From Beta vulgaris subsp. vulgaris (lineage: Eukaryota; Streptophyta; Magnoliopsida; Caryophyllales; Amaranthaceae): a DNA stretch of 64,000 nucleotides. Under the pieces are notes generated by a model. That model was given only the letters and a program-made list of their open reading frames with translations. It had not been told where the DNA came from and did no database searches. Position 1 is the first letter of the stretch, and each line of letters opens with the position of its first letter. The DNA is taken from the NCBI RefSeq assembly GCF_026745355.1, contig NC_079206.1:11934779-11998778 (forward strand). Reading direction: 5' to 3'. The position numbers and the translations under genes were made by a program. This document shows positions 48,455-60,450 of the stretch, piece by piece.

Positions 48455-48853
48455 TGGCCCTATTTGGCAAATAGAGTTTAGAATTTAGCTGTTATAGTTT
48501 AGAGTTTGCTGTTAGAGCACATTTGACAGCTGATTTGACAAGCTTTTTTTTATAAATGTGTTTGGTAACAATTAACTGATTGCTAAAAACTTATTGCCAT
48601 TTGTTTGAGTGAATGACATTTATTGGCATTTTAATACATTGTGTGGTAGTATTATTTGAGGCAAAAAAGTCATTGAACATGTTTATTTTCACCTAATCTT
48701 AAAGAAAAAGCTTCTATTAGGAACTTTTTTATTTTGAGAGTTTTCATTCCAAAACTCTCCCTAAAACTCTATTTTACAAACACCCCTTTCAAAAACTCTA
48801 AAAGTGATCAAAAACTATCTTTTTACTCCATCTCTAATTACCAAATACCCCGA
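48455..48853. mobile_element. MITE, same family as 13797-14205
   Basis: Shares interior and TIRs with the 13.8-kb copy (CTATTTGGCAAATAGAGTTT at the left, complement of TCTAATTACCAAATACC at the right). Confidence 0.7.
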
Positions 48854-49261
48854 CGTTTTAGTAGGACGCCATAACACTCGCCAATTTAAATTATGCATGC
48901 TGATGCTAGTGCATTTTGTTTTAACCTAAATATGTGAAACACTCATTAATTAGGTAAGGGAAGTATATATTGCATTTATATTTGAATTGGGTGGGTTGTG
49001 GTTCATTATGAATTGCGATTGCCACCCAGACCAAGCATTCAGTGGGCTGCTTGTACTGGTACAACTACTTATACCCCTATTAATTGATCAAGAAGTCTAA
49101 TGTAACAAGGTCTTTTATTCATAATTTTAAGAAGACCAGCAAGAATTACGGAACTCGTATATACTTTGAGGGCCAAAAGTGAGAATTCGAGACAATGGCA
49201 AACAACATGGGGAAAATATCGAAGACTCTTGTGAATTACAACATTCACCCTCAAGAACACT
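48854..49261. other. Intergenic DNA, nothing recognised
   Basis: About 400 bp without credible ORF or repeat ends. Confidence 0.35.
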
Positions 49262-49773
49262 AAGATCCTATTCTTTTAAACTTATTCTGACTGAACTAAA
49301 TTTATTTTGGTTAAATTGAACTAAACTTATTTTAGCTGAATTAAACTGAATTGCGGTAAACTGAATTGAACTTATTTTGGCTGAACTGAACTGTATTAAC
49401 AAAATTTTATCAATACTTACTACTATAATAATCGATGATAATCAATAAATATTAAAATAATATTATCAATACTTATTATTATTATTTTATAATAATAAAA
49501 AAATAAAAATAAATAATAAGTAATAAATAGTAAATAGTACTACTATTAAAAAGATAAAAAAAATAAAAAATACAAATTCATCGTTATTATAACTATAGTA
49601 TTAAGAATAATAACAATATTAATAGTAACATTAGATAAGACTGAACTGAACTGAACTTATTTTGGCTGAATTGAAATGAATTGAACTTATTTTGGTTGAA
49701 CTGAACTTATTTTGGTAGAACTAAACTAAACTGTGTTGAATTAAACTAAAAATAAGTCCAAAGCAACAGGGCA
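49262..49773. mobile_element. Element related to the CAGTT-rich Tourist-like family
   Basis: Rough terminal inversion (CTATTCTTTTAAACTTATTC versus the complement of AATAAGTCCAAAGCAACAGG) with arrays of GAACTGAACTTATTTTGG inside. Probably a relative of 43406-44378. Confidence 0.55.
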
Positions 49774-49941
49774 TAACTTACCAAGTCTTCCAAGAATACT
49801 TGTAGACTTGTGGACTTGTGGACTTGTGGTCTCCCATCATTGTTGTACAACACCAACTATAATCACTAGCCCAAGTAAAACTACTATATAATTATAGTGT
49901 CTGATAAGATTCAAAATAACTTTACTCCCAAGAATCCTAAC

Positions 49942-50339
49942 TGTTTCTGTATAGAAACTAGTCAAAAGAGTAATATGTTTAGGGTGAGAGTCAAATCCCG
50001 AGTTAGGTTAGAATCCCGAGTCTCGTAGTCTCCAATCCTGCAAAACAAGGAAAAACTGGCCCGGGGGTGTTTCCGGGAAAGCCCCTCCGACGCTCAAGTC
50101 AGTTGAGATTGAGGTAGAGAGAGAAAGTAATCCAGCCTAGAGAGAGATGCTCTAGTTTTGTTAGGTGAGAATTGAATACCTTTGTCTGCTGGGACAACCC
50201 CTATTTATAGAGGGTGAGACCTGTAATGAATGAGGGCGTTTTATTCGGCTCCAGCTGGTGGAGGATTATGTTCCCTGATGTTAGGGGTATTTTAGTAACT
50301 TCATCGTAGATGGGCCGGTCCAAGAAATGGGCCCAAACA
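49942..50339 (-). repeat. 3' LTR of the outer element
   Basis: 398 bp, starting TG and ending CA, with the matching copy at 61627-62023. Contains CCTATTTATAGAGG, a TATA-like promoter core on the complementary strand. Confidence 0.9.
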
Positions 50340-50999
50340 ATTAGCCCCACACCAAGTAATCGGAGAAAAGATCTTCCATTCTTAGTGCGGTTGATTGTCG
50401 GAAAAATAATGCTTGTTCAACGTATACGTTTCCCGAGGAGGGAGGTCTCGTGAATTCCCGAGTAGGGACTAAGAAATCCCGACAATGATGCTTGTGGGGG
50501 CTATGAGATCCCCGAATGGAGCTTGCGGGACGCGGTGCAAAGTGCAGCTGGAGGTCCCGGGTCAGGGGCTAAGAGATACCCGAGGGCAGAGCTGGCGGGA
50601 TGCGGCACTTGGTGCGGCTGGAAGTCCCGAGTTGGTTGTTCTAAGGAGCGTCTCTCATCAGACCCCGAGAGGGGATCCTGCTTCTGTGAGGCCCGAGAGG
50701 CGTTGACATCCGCTCGAATGTGTCGCAACACCTAGGGAAGGGACTCCTGTGGTGTGCTGGTACTCGGGTGCCATGATACTCGGGGGTGTGATGCCGGGCG
50801 ACAGGTTGAGACCCCGGGCTGTGCCATTGGGAAGCTCTACAAGGTGTTCCGACCCCGAGTTTGTCGGGTGTCCGGACAGTTGTATGCGGGGGCTCGACTA
50901 GGAATTGAGGGGTTCTCCTGGATGGGTCCCGAGTTGGTTTGTTGGCTCTCTCGAGGCCATCGAACCCCTTAGACGTATTTTTAACTCAAGCGTCAAGCC

Positions 51000-51340
51000 C
51001 CGTGGATTGACCAAGTAATTAAGGGTACCTAACTCGGGGGCTAATGAGGCTTCCCATGTAATCCCGAGTTGGCCATGAATGAACTTAGCCATTATTTGGC
51101 TAAGTATGAGTGAGCCCCTTGGATCGACCAAGTAGGGGTACCCAACTCGGGGCTAATGAGTCTTCCCATGTAATCCCGAGTTGGCCATGAATGAACTTAG
51201 CCATTATTTGGCTAAGTATGAGTGAGCCCCATGGATCGACCAAGTAGGGGTACCCAACTCGGGGGGCTAATGAGCCTTCCCATGTAATCCCGAGTTGGCC
51301 ATGAATGAACTTAGCCATTATTTGGCTAAGTATGAGGTTG
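51000..51340. repeat. About 115-bp tandem repeat, three copies
   Basis: Each unit contains GGATCGACCAAGTAGGGGTA, AACTCGGGG, TTCCCATGTAATCCCGAGTT and CATTATTTGGCTAAGTATGA. Lies near the 3' LTR side of the outer element. Confidence 0.9.
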
Positions 51341-52512
51341 ATTTGTTTTGCACCTAGCTATTTTCGCTAAGTGATAGCCTGATAGGGTACTCCTGGCATG
51401 GTCGAGGAGGTACCACGAAGTGTATGCTCGACTCGGGGGGTTAATGAGCTCCATGTTTCTCGATGAGGTTTCACGACGCTACTCGAATCCCTAGTAGGTC
51501 CAATTATCGATACTTAGCCGTTTTTCGGGTAAGTTAATAGGACGCTCCTCTTATCACCGAGGAGGTGCCGATGGATGAGTTTCTCGACTCGGGGGGCTAA
51601 TGATCCCCATGTTTCCCGAGGAGGTTGATTTGTTTGCACTTAGCTTTTTAGCTAAGTAATAAGTGATAGGGTACTCCTAGCATGGCCGAGGAGGTACCAC
51701 GAGATGGATGCTCGACTCGGGGGGATAATGATCCCCATGTTTCCCGAGGAGGTTCATTTGTTTGCACTTAGCCATTTTTGCCAAGTGATAGGGTACTCCT
51801 GGCATGGCCGAGGAGGTACCGCGAGATGTATGCTCGGCTCGGGGGGGATAATGAGCCCCATGTTTCCCGAGGAGGTTGATTTGTTTGCACTTAGCTATTT
51901 TTGCTAAGTGATAGGGTACTCTTGGCATGGCCGAGGAGGTACCGCGAGATGTATACTCGACTCGGGGAGGGATAATGAGCCTCATGTTTCCCGAGGAGGT
52001 TGATTTGTTTGCACTTAGCTATTTTTGCCAAGTGATAGGGTACTCCTGGCATGGCCGAGGAGGTACCGCGAGATGTATGCTCGACTCGGGGGGGGGGGAT
52101 AATGATCCCCATGTTTCTCGAGGAGGTTGATTTGTTTGCACTTAGCTATTTTTGCTAAGTGATAGGGTACTCTTGGCATGGCTGAGGAGGTACCGCGAGA
52201 TGTATGCTCGACTCGGGGAGGGATAATGAGCCTCATGTTTCCCGAGGAGGTTGATTTGTTTGCACTTAGCTATTTTTGCTAAGTGATAGGGTACTCCTGG
52301 CATGGCCAAGGAGGTACCGCGAGATGTATGCTCGACTCGGGGGGGGGGGATAATGAGCCCCATGTTTCCCGAGGAAGTTGATTTGTTTGCACTTAGCTAT
52401 TTTTGCTAAGTGATAGGGTACTCCTGGCATGGCCGAGGAGGTACCGCGAGATGTATGCTCGACTCGGGGGGGATAATGACCCCCTTGTTTCCTGAGGAGG
52501 TTCATTTGTTCA
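51340..52512. repeat. About 125-bp tandem repeat, about nine copies
   Basis: Units contain TTTGTTTGCACTTAGCTATT, GATAGGGTACTCCTGGCATG, GAGGTACCGCGAGATGTATG and CTCGACTCGGGG with a variable G-run. Translations of the array give repetitive ORFs that are not genes. Confidence 0.92.
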
Positions 52513-52822
52513 GACAATGACTCTCAGTCGGGGAGCTCCTCCCCATGCTATTAGAGAAGTTCTTGACTCGGGGGGATGACCAACACCATCACCCCTCTAT
52601 CGAATGCATTTATTGGACCAGCTGATGGGTTCAAGCAATTAGCCCCACGCTGGACGAACGGATAGGGTAGCCTCATTCCTTCCAGAAGCGATCGTCTAGC
52701 GGAGCCTGAAAAAGATTCCTGGTCTGGAGCACCATATCGGTCCCGGGAGGGGGGGGGGGGGGGAGGGTTCGAGATGTCGCCTTCTTTCTAGGTGCTCTGA
52801 TGATCCCTAGTTGGGTGTTAAG

Positions 52823-54378
52823 TGATGTCTTTTAAAATATACCGCAAGTGCACGGTGTCTGTTTAGCAGAAACTGGCAAATACGGGTCGATCCACAGGGA
52901 GAGGAGTTCTACAGATTTGTGTCAATTATCTAACTATTTGAGAGAGTAAATGATTGATTAATTAATAACTAAACTAAAAATACTAGAACGCAGAAAAATG
53001 GAGATTTATCAAATAATTAAAAGCCTAGGGCAATCGATCGGTCCACCATGCTTATACCAGTTTAATCAATATAATATAGTTCAACAACACTTGGATTGAG
53101 GTTCAAATAATGAAGTATTTCGTTAATCCTTGGTCAGGCATTAACAACTCCTAGATTAACATATGCCAGTACGGTCGCTCAACATAATCAAATCTACCTA
53201 TTGTAATAAGCCTCTAATGAATATGATCTTTCGATTCTAATTCTTATTAGCTAAACATAACTCATGATATTGCGCAATTACATGAATTAAACAAGTATAA
53301 CAAATCAATAGGAATTATTCTAATTCAATCCAATTATTGAAGAACATCAAATCACAATCAAAAAGGTATAAACATGGCTTCCCTCTCTAAACCCTAGAAA
53401 TAGACTACTCACTCATGATGATATTGAAAACGAATAAACATAATCAAAGTAAAAGAATTCATGAAATTAAACTAAGTAGAGAAGAATACCAAATATTGAA
53501 GAACGATGGAAAAGGAAATCGACGATCTATATAATCTTCCAATGTAAAAGTTCAACAAAAGTAGAGAGAATAAACTAAGTGTTTGCCCTAAAAAACGTAG
53601 AAAATAAGATAGGTTTAACGAAAATACAAAAACCTATTTATACTATTACAAAACCGGCTAAAAAATCCGAAAAAACGCATCCCGAGAAGTCCGCCCGGTC
53701 GACCGGGCGAAATCCGCCCGGTCGGGCGACGGTGATCAGAAATTTACGACAAAAAAGCAAATCCGCCCGGTCGACCGGGCGAACCCGCCCGTCGGGCGCG
53801 TAGCGAAATTTTCCCATTTGGTCGCCCGGTTGACCGGGCTAACATTCCTTGAATTTTGGTGAAAAAATAATTTCGCCCGGTCGGGCAAAACCGCCCGGTC
53901 GACCGGGCGGAGAAACAGTGATTTTTGCGTCAACTTGTGAAGGCTGTATCTCTCAAACCAGATGTCGGATTGGGGCGTGTGACCTATCATTGGAAAGCCC
54001 TTGAAGTCTAGTTTCCAACCCAATTGGAATTTTGTGATTATCAATTGTATATCAAAAGTTATGGCCAAAATACTGAACAGGTGTCAGTTTTTACACTTCG
54101 TTCGCTAACTCTTTGCTTCATTCTAACTCGAAATTGTCCCGAATGGATGCATTGTGATCCTTGAGCAATATATCTTCATCTTCAATGATTGATAAGCTTG
54201 ATCTTAGGTAATCATAATCAATTTGCATCAAAGTAACCTGAAAATGAACAAAACACGCAAACGGGGAGTAGTAGAGCACAACTTACGTAATTCATTCCAT
54301 TATGCACCTAAATGCTCTAAAAGGAGTTCTAAATGCAATCAAAATGCATCTAAATGCTATATTATATGTGACATATCA
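52823..54378 (-). repeat. 3' LTR of the nested Athila-like element
   Basis: Carries four near-identical palindromes of the form CGCCCGGTCGACCGGGCG (53692, 53764, 53823 with one change, 53892) and half-copies CGCCCGGTCGGGCG. Ends TGACATATCA. Confidence 0.9.
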
Positions 54379-56059
54379 AACTCCCCCAAGTTAAACCTTT
54401 GCTTGTCCTCAAGCAAATAAGACATGAACATGAATATGATTGCTTCACCCCTTTATATATGAAAACAGAGATAAAAATATTTTGTAAAGCTCATAAATCA
54501 TTCAAGTAGGCACAATTCAAGTTCAACTGTTCAGATTACTCTATTTACCAATCGCCCAAATAAGCAGTCAAATGCGGCTGCCTTATATGACATCAAATCT
54601 CGAAAAGGCACTCACTGGGGTGTCACTCCTCTCAACATTTTTGTGGCAGGCAAAAGATGTGCCCGATCACTCACCATCCCAACCATAATAACCCTTCCCA
54701 CTCACACTCTCATGTGTTTAGAAAGGTGATAATGTCACTCAACCTAATCATGTCGACTCAAGTAGCGAACGTACTCTTTAACCTTGACAAACTGACCACA
54801 TCAATCCATAGACAATGTAAGCGCAAGCTCAAGAGGACTTTTTCAGGGTTGTAATGAGGTTAGGTATGGGTATGGATTATGTATGGGAAATGTGGTGGAA
54901 AAACCAAGAATAGGGGAGCACAAGTTACTAGAAGTATCAACCTGAATATAGCCAATAACAGTGTCCCAATTCTATAAATCAAAAAATTTCAATAAACTCA
55001 TCCTTGAAGCAGTGTGATGAATTTTTTTTTCTTTGCAAGCACTTGTAAAAGAAAGAATTTTTGACTTTTTGTTCGTTTCTTCTTTTTCAATCTTTCTTTT
55101 TCTTTCTCTTTGCATTTTTTTCAATCCCATAATCACATGTATTTCATTTTGCTCATTCTTTTCTTTTTCTCACTTTTGTACCTTAATACAATCATCTCCA
55201 TCCAAAGTAACTCATAAAAATATCTCAGATACTAACTCAAACATATGCTCCCCCAAGCTAGGCTTGGGATTAATATCAAAATAAGGGCCATGGGCATGTA
55301 ATGAGGTTTAGTAACCTGAAATAGTCATTAGGCTCAGCGGGGCTAAGGAGGATAAAAGTATATCACAAAAATCACTTTAAGGCTCAAAAAGCAGACAAAA
55401 GAACGCCTCTATCACAACAATTGCCACAAGCATCAGATATCAATGCGTACGATGTCAAAGTCAAGATCAGTCAGCTAATGAGGAACTAACACACAAGAAA
55501 ACAGAATGGATATAGAAATGAATCCATTGGCAAGAATGAATCCTCACAGTCTAACCAATTCAAGTATGCAGTCAAGATAAGCGCTTTATTATCAAAACTC
55601 ATTGAGGGTCAAGGCATTTAGAGTTCACATTCCAGCATCACAATCTCAAGTGCCCAACTATCCAGATAAAGAGCCCAAATATACTTTCAAAGAACATCAT
55701 GGGGCACAGGGAAGCAATCACACAATCCAGTCAAATCGTATTTTGTTGTTTTTTCAGCAATATTTGTTTTTTTTTTTTTTGTTGAAAGCAAATAAATCTG
55801 GCCTAAGAAAGCAAAAATCTACACTAAAAGGTAGTAAAAGAGAGAAAATACATACAAAAATCCTCCCCCAAGCTGAACGTGGCAATGTCCTCAGTGCCGC
55901 AAGATGAACTATAGGACTATGCTTAGAGGAAAAATTAACGTTAGTACGCTCCTGCTCTCTCACTCTCTAAAAGGGAAAAAATGAAAAAAATAATAAGAAA
56001 AAAAAACTACGGGTTGCCTCCCGCTTAGCGCTGGTTTATAAAGGTCCCGCACGACCATA
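54379..56059. other. Non-coding internal part of the nested element
   Basis: About 1.7 kb between the 3' LTR and the protease fragment. CT/GA-rich stretches, no RT, RNase H or integrase motifs. Small ORFs are not credible. Confidence 0.6.
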
Positions 56060-57153
56060 TTACCTCCTCAATCTCAAATCGGAGGGGCTTGGCAATGAGT
56101 GCCCCCTCATCAAACATTTTCCTCCTGCAGCAATTTGCTCAAGCATAGGAGACTTAACAGCATTGGTTAGTTTAAAAGTGACATTATCATCACCAACACT
56201 CAAAGTTAAAGACCCAGACTTGACATCTATAACAGCACCAGCTGTACACAAAAACGGCCTACCAAGAATAATAGGAATTTGGGCATCCTCCTCCATATCA
56301 AGCACCACAAAATCAACAGGAATATAAAACTTTCCCACCCTAACAGGGACGTCTTCTAAAACACCTAGAGGGTATTTTATAGAACGATCGGCCATTTGCA
56401 AAGTAATTTGAGTGCACTTAAGTGCTCCCATATTCAGTTTCTTATAAACAGATAAAGGCATGACAGACACAGAAGCACCTAAATCACACAATGCCTTATC
56501 TATAAATAACGCACCTACATGGCAAGGGATGGAAAAACTACCAGGATCCTTCAACTTAGGGGGGTTCATTTTGTAAAAGCACTACACTCTTCAGTTAGAG
56601 CGACTCGATCTACCCACCAAAGTCTTTCTTTTTAGTAATCATGTCTTTCAAAAACTTAGCATAAACAGGCACTTGAGAAATAAGTTCAGTAAAAGGAATT
56701 GTTACCTCAAGGTTCTTGACCATAGTCAAGAACTTACCAAGTTGTTGATCGACCTTCGACTTCTGCATCCTATGGGGAAAAGGTAGCCTTGGTGTAATAG
56801 GCGTTTCAGAAACCTTTTCCCTCCGCTTTCCTGTCTGATCTTCCTTAGCTAGTTCGACCTCAGACATCGAATCTCTTCTCCGCTTCTTCCTCTACCACTC
56901 TTTCTCCTTGCTAGGAGCATCATCATCAATGGGCATGGGAGGAGCATCATAAACAGTGCCGACGAAGTGTAACGGCATTGACAGTCTCCTTTGGGATGGG
57001 TTGTCCCGGCAGATGACCTGGTTGCCTCTGTGCATTATTTTCCGCCACCTGAGCAAGTTGAGTCTCCAAATGCTTGGTGGTGTTCTTCAGCTCCTTGATG
57101 CTCTCCTCATGATTTTTCTGCATAGAAACCATCATTTTCATTAGATCAGACAT
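56060..57153 (-). pseudogene. Retropepsin and gag C-terminal fragments of the nested element
   Basis: Three minus-strand fragments continue the gag reading in broken frames. 56947-57153 holds a coiled-coil-like MKMMVSMQKNHEESIKEL and ends before AVTLR. 56610-56867 has PRLPFPHRMQKSKVDQQLGK and VYAKFLKDMITKKK, typical of Athila gag tails. 56060-56569 is the aspartic protease: ALCDLGASVSVMPLSVYKKL, ILGRPFLCTAGAVIDV. The active-site triad normally D[ST]G reads DLG. Frames are interrupted, so the polyprotein is not made in full. Confidence 0.85.
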
Positions 57154-58448
57154 AGTAGGCTCTTGAGAGCTGGTATTATGAGGAGTTTGCTGCTGATAGC
57201 CTTGGGGTGAAGGCCTATTGAAACCAGGAGGGGGGTTTTGAGGAGCCCCTTGATAATATGGTTGTCTAGCAGCATGTTGTGGTGGGTTTTGATGTGGTGG
57301 TTGGTAGGAAGATTGTGGTGGAGGTTGAGGATTTTGAACATTGTTGTTCTTGTAGGAAAAATTAGGATGTTCTCTCCAACCTGGGTTGTGTGTGTTAGAG
57401 TATGGGTTGTGTGGAGGTCTTTGCTGAAAAAATTTGCATGCGCCATTTGATTCGGATCAGGTTGATTGTAGCAACAATCATGACCAAAGTGGCCTTGAAC
57501 ACCACACACTTCACAAAAGGAAGAAGTAATAGGAGCCATGGAAGACATTGCATTAATACTCATAGGAGGAATACTAGACTGCAAAGATTTCAGTGAGTCC
57601 ATCTTCATGCTCAACTGGGCTACTTGTGAAGACAACAAGGCATATGCATCAACATCCAACTTTTTCTTTGTAATAGTCCTGGAAGAACTATGATCATTCT
57701 CTGCTAAGTTGGCCAGAAAATTATACCCTTCATCCACCTCCTTATCTAAGAAGACTCCCCCTGCAGATGAATCAACTGTACTCTTGATATGGGGTTGTAG
57801 ACCATTGTAGAATGCTTGGGTGATGAACCACTTATCCAGATTGTGGTGTGGGCATTCTCTCTGCAGATCCTTGAATCTATTCCATGCTTCCTTCAGTGTT
57901 TCATCGGGTTCTTGTTGGAAGGTGGCAAGCTTGTGTCTTATTTCTGCAGTTTTGGTGGGAGGGTAGTACTCTTTCAGGAATGCTTCAGATATAGCACTCC
58001 ACTCAGTTTCATTAACATCATTCAGCCACTTCTGTGCCTTGTCCTTTAGTGAAAATTCAAAGACCATGACCTTCAACTGATCAGGAGTGACCCCTTGGTG
58101 CTTAACGGTACGACAAAGCTGTTGAAACCGTTGTAAATGATTTGCAGGGTCTTCAGATGGATGGCCACCAAACTGATTCTGCTGGATCATGTTGATGAGG
58201 CCAGGCTTGATTTCGAAGTTGACTGCTTGTATATCAGGCATAGTAGGGCCTGTGGGAACATTGCCAGGAGAAGGTACCCCATAAGATTTCAGCTTAGGAG
58301 GCATAATTGGTTCAGTTGGTTCTTCCGTGGCTTTTTTCTGATTAGCAGACTGCTTTTTCTTCTTTTGTGTCTTCTTGAGCTGCCGGATGGTTTTCTCAAG
58401 ATCAGGATCAGTCTGAACTGGAGAACCTGTTCTTTTAGACCTGGGCAT
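57141..58448 (-). CDS. gag: Retrotransposon gag, Athila-like
   Basis: An open frame of about 435 residues from the Met at 58448, opening with a Lys/Pro-rich, basic leader (MPRSKRTGSPVQ). The central Retrotrans_gag domain reads VNFEIKPGLINMIQQNQFGG, DPANHLQRFQQLC, VFEFSLKDKAQKWLND and EAWNRFKDLQRECP, the pattern of Athila/Tat gags. A single zinc knuckle-like CEVCGVQGHFGHDC follows (about residues 325-340). The tail is Asn/His/Thr-rich and shifts frame. Gag packages element RNA into particles in the cytoplasm. This is the only long intact ORF in the 12-kb nested pair. It is on the minus strand, directed away from the right LTR that would promote it. Confidence 0.87.
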   Translation of the reverse strand: MPRSKRTGSPVQTDPDLEKTIRQLKKTQKKKKQSANQKKATEEPTEPIMPPKLKSYGVPSPGNVPTGPTMPDIQAVNFEIKPGLINMIQQNQFGGHPSEDPANHLQRFQQLCRTVKHQGVTPDQLKVMVFEFSLKDKAQKWLNDVNETEWSAISEAFLKEYYPPTKTAEIRHKLATFQQEPDETLKEAWNRFKDLQRECPHHNLDKWFITQAFYNGLQPHIKSTVDSSAGGVFLDKEVDEGYNFLANLAENDHSSSRTITKKKLDVDAYALLSSQVAQLSMKMDSLKSLQSSIPPMSINAMSSMAPITSSFCEVCGVQGHFGHDCCYNQPDPNQMAHANFFSKDLHTTHTLTHTTQVGENILIFPTRTTMFKILNLHHNLPTNHHIKTHHNMLLDNHIIKGLLKTPLLVSIGLHPKAISSKLLIIPALKSLLCLI

Positions 58449-58583
58449 AAAAGAAACAAAGAAAAATGTGCAGTGAGATGGCCTCAATTGGAACTTGAAG
58501 TTCCAATGAGACAGCAGAAATAGTCAAATAATTAATCAGAACTATAGAAACTAGCCGTCTCCCCGGCAACGGCGCCAAAAACT

Positions 58584-60126
58584 TGATGTGTTTTAAAATA
58601 TACCGCAAGTGCACGGTGTCTGTTTAGCAGAAACTGGCAAATACGGGTCGATCCACAGGGAGAGGAGTTCTACAGAATTTGTGTCAATTATCTAACTATT
58701 TGAGAGAGTAAATAATTGATAATTAATAACTAAACTAAAATAAACTAGAACGCAGAAAAATGGAATTTATCAAATAATTAAAAGCCTAGGGCAATCGATC
58801 GGTCCACCATGCTTATACCAGTTTAATCAATATAATATAGTTCAACAACACTTGGATTGAGTTCAAATAAATGAAGTATTGTTAATCCTTGGTCAGGCAT
58901 TAACAACTCCTAGATTAACATATGCCAGTACGGTCGCTCAACATAATCAAATCTACCTATTGTAATAAGCCTCTAATGAATATGATCTTTCGATTCTAAT
59001 TCTTATTAGCTAAACATAACTCATGATATTGCGCAATTACATGAATTAAACAAGTATAACAAATCAATAGGAATTATTCTAATTCAATCCAATTATTGAA
59101 GAACATCAAATCACAATCAAAAAGGTATAAACATGGCTTCCCTCTCTAAACCCTAGAAATAGACTACTCACTCATGATGATATTGAAAAGATAAACATAA
59201 TCAAAGTAAAAGAATTCATGAAATTAAACTAAGTAGAGAAGAATACCAAAATTGAAGAACGATGGAAAAGGAAATCGACGATCTATATAATCTTCCAATG
59301 TAAAAGTTCAACAAAAGTAGAGAGAATAAACTAAGTGTTTTGCCCTAAAAAACGTAGAAAATAAGATAGGTTTAACGAAAATACTAAAAACCTATTTATA
59401 CTAATTACAAAACCGGCTAAAAAACCCGAAAAATCGCGTCCTGAGAGTCCGCTCGACCGGGCGAAATCCGCCGGTCGGGCGACGGTGATCAGAAATTTAC
59501 GACAAAAAAGCAAATCCGCCCGGTCGACCGGGCAACCCCAGTCGGGCGCGTAAGCAAATTTTCCCATTTGGTCGCCCGGTTGACCGGGCTAACATTCCTT
59601 GAATTTTGGTGAAAAAATAATTTCGCCCGGTCGGGCAAAACCGCCCGGTCGACCGGGCGGAGAAACAGTGATTTTTGCGTCAACTTGTGAAGGCATACTC
59701 TCAAACCAGATGTCTGATGGGGCGTGTGACCTATCATTGGAAAGCCCTTGAAGTCTAGTTTCCAACCCAATTGGAATTTTGTGATTATCAATTGTATATC
59801 AAAAGTTATGGCCAAAATACTGAACAGGTGTCAGTTTTTACACTTCGTTCGCTAACTCTTTGCTTCATTCTAACTCGAAATTGTCCCGAATGGATGCATT
59901 GTGATCCTTGAGCAATATATTTTCATCTTCAATGATTGATAAGCTTGATCTTAGGTAATCATAATCAATTTGCATCAAAGTAACCTGAAAATGAACAAAA
60001 CACGCAAACGGGGAGTAGTAGAGCACAACTTACGTAATTCATTCCATTATGCACCTAAATGCTCTAAAAGGAGTTCTAAATGCAATCAAAATGCATCTAA
60101 ATGCTATATATATATGTGACATATCA
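58584..60126 (-). repeat. 5' LTR of the nested Athila-like element
   Basis: Counterpart of 52823-54378. The differences I see are mostly small indels, several of them inside the CGCCCGGTCGACCGGGCG palindromes (59452-59545). Confidence 0.9.
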
Positions 60127-60131
60127 TTAAG

Positions 60132-60450
60132 CCCCCCGGGCAAGGCCGGGAAGGATAATGCACCAGCTCGGGGGCCAATAAGCTCCCCATAGTAACCCCG
60201 AGTTGGGTGTTGAGATACTTAGCCAAATTTAGGCTAAGTGTTGAGCCCCCTGTCGAGGTCGAGAAGGGTAGTGCACCAACTCGGGGGTCAATGAGACCTC
60301 CATGATGATCCCGAGTCGGGTGTTGAGATACTTAGCAAAATTTAGGCTAATTGTTGAGCCCCTTGTTGAGGTCGAGAAGGATAGTGCACCAACTCGGGGG
60401 GCCAATGAGACCACCATAGTAACCCCGAGTTGGGTGTTGAGATACTTCAA
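60132..60450. repeat. Tandem repeat of about 110 bp, three copies, in the outer element
   Basis: Units contain GTTGAGATACTTAGC, AAATTTAGGCTAA, GAGGTCGAGAAGG and GTGCACCAACTCGGGGG. A third array of the outer element, on the other side of the nested insertion. Confidence 0.85.

Larger units (their letters stand above)
52823..60126 (-). mobile_element. Nested Athila-like Gypsy element with gag and protease only, TSD TTAAG
   Basis: LTRs 52823-54378 (1556 bp) and 58584-60126 (1543 bp); TTAAG at 52818-52822 and 60127-60131. The PBS TGGCGCCGTTGCCGGGGA (58560-58577, minus) lies just inside the right LTR; TTGGGGGAGTT next to the left LTR is the purine tract. The interior (about 4.2 kb) encodes a gag and a retropepsin; there is no RT, RNase H or integrase, so it depends on another element. 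It sits inside the outer element. Confidence 0.92.

Noticed and set aside
51677..52517. Repetitive protein ORFs on both strands in the 51-52 kb array
   Set aside because: They are translations of the roughly 125-bp non-coding tandem repeat, and all frames give similar repetitive peptides.
55754..55963. Small ORFs between the protease and 3' LTR of the nested element
   Set aside because: Low-complexity Lys/Phe-rich frames over A/T runs; no RT or integrase motif.
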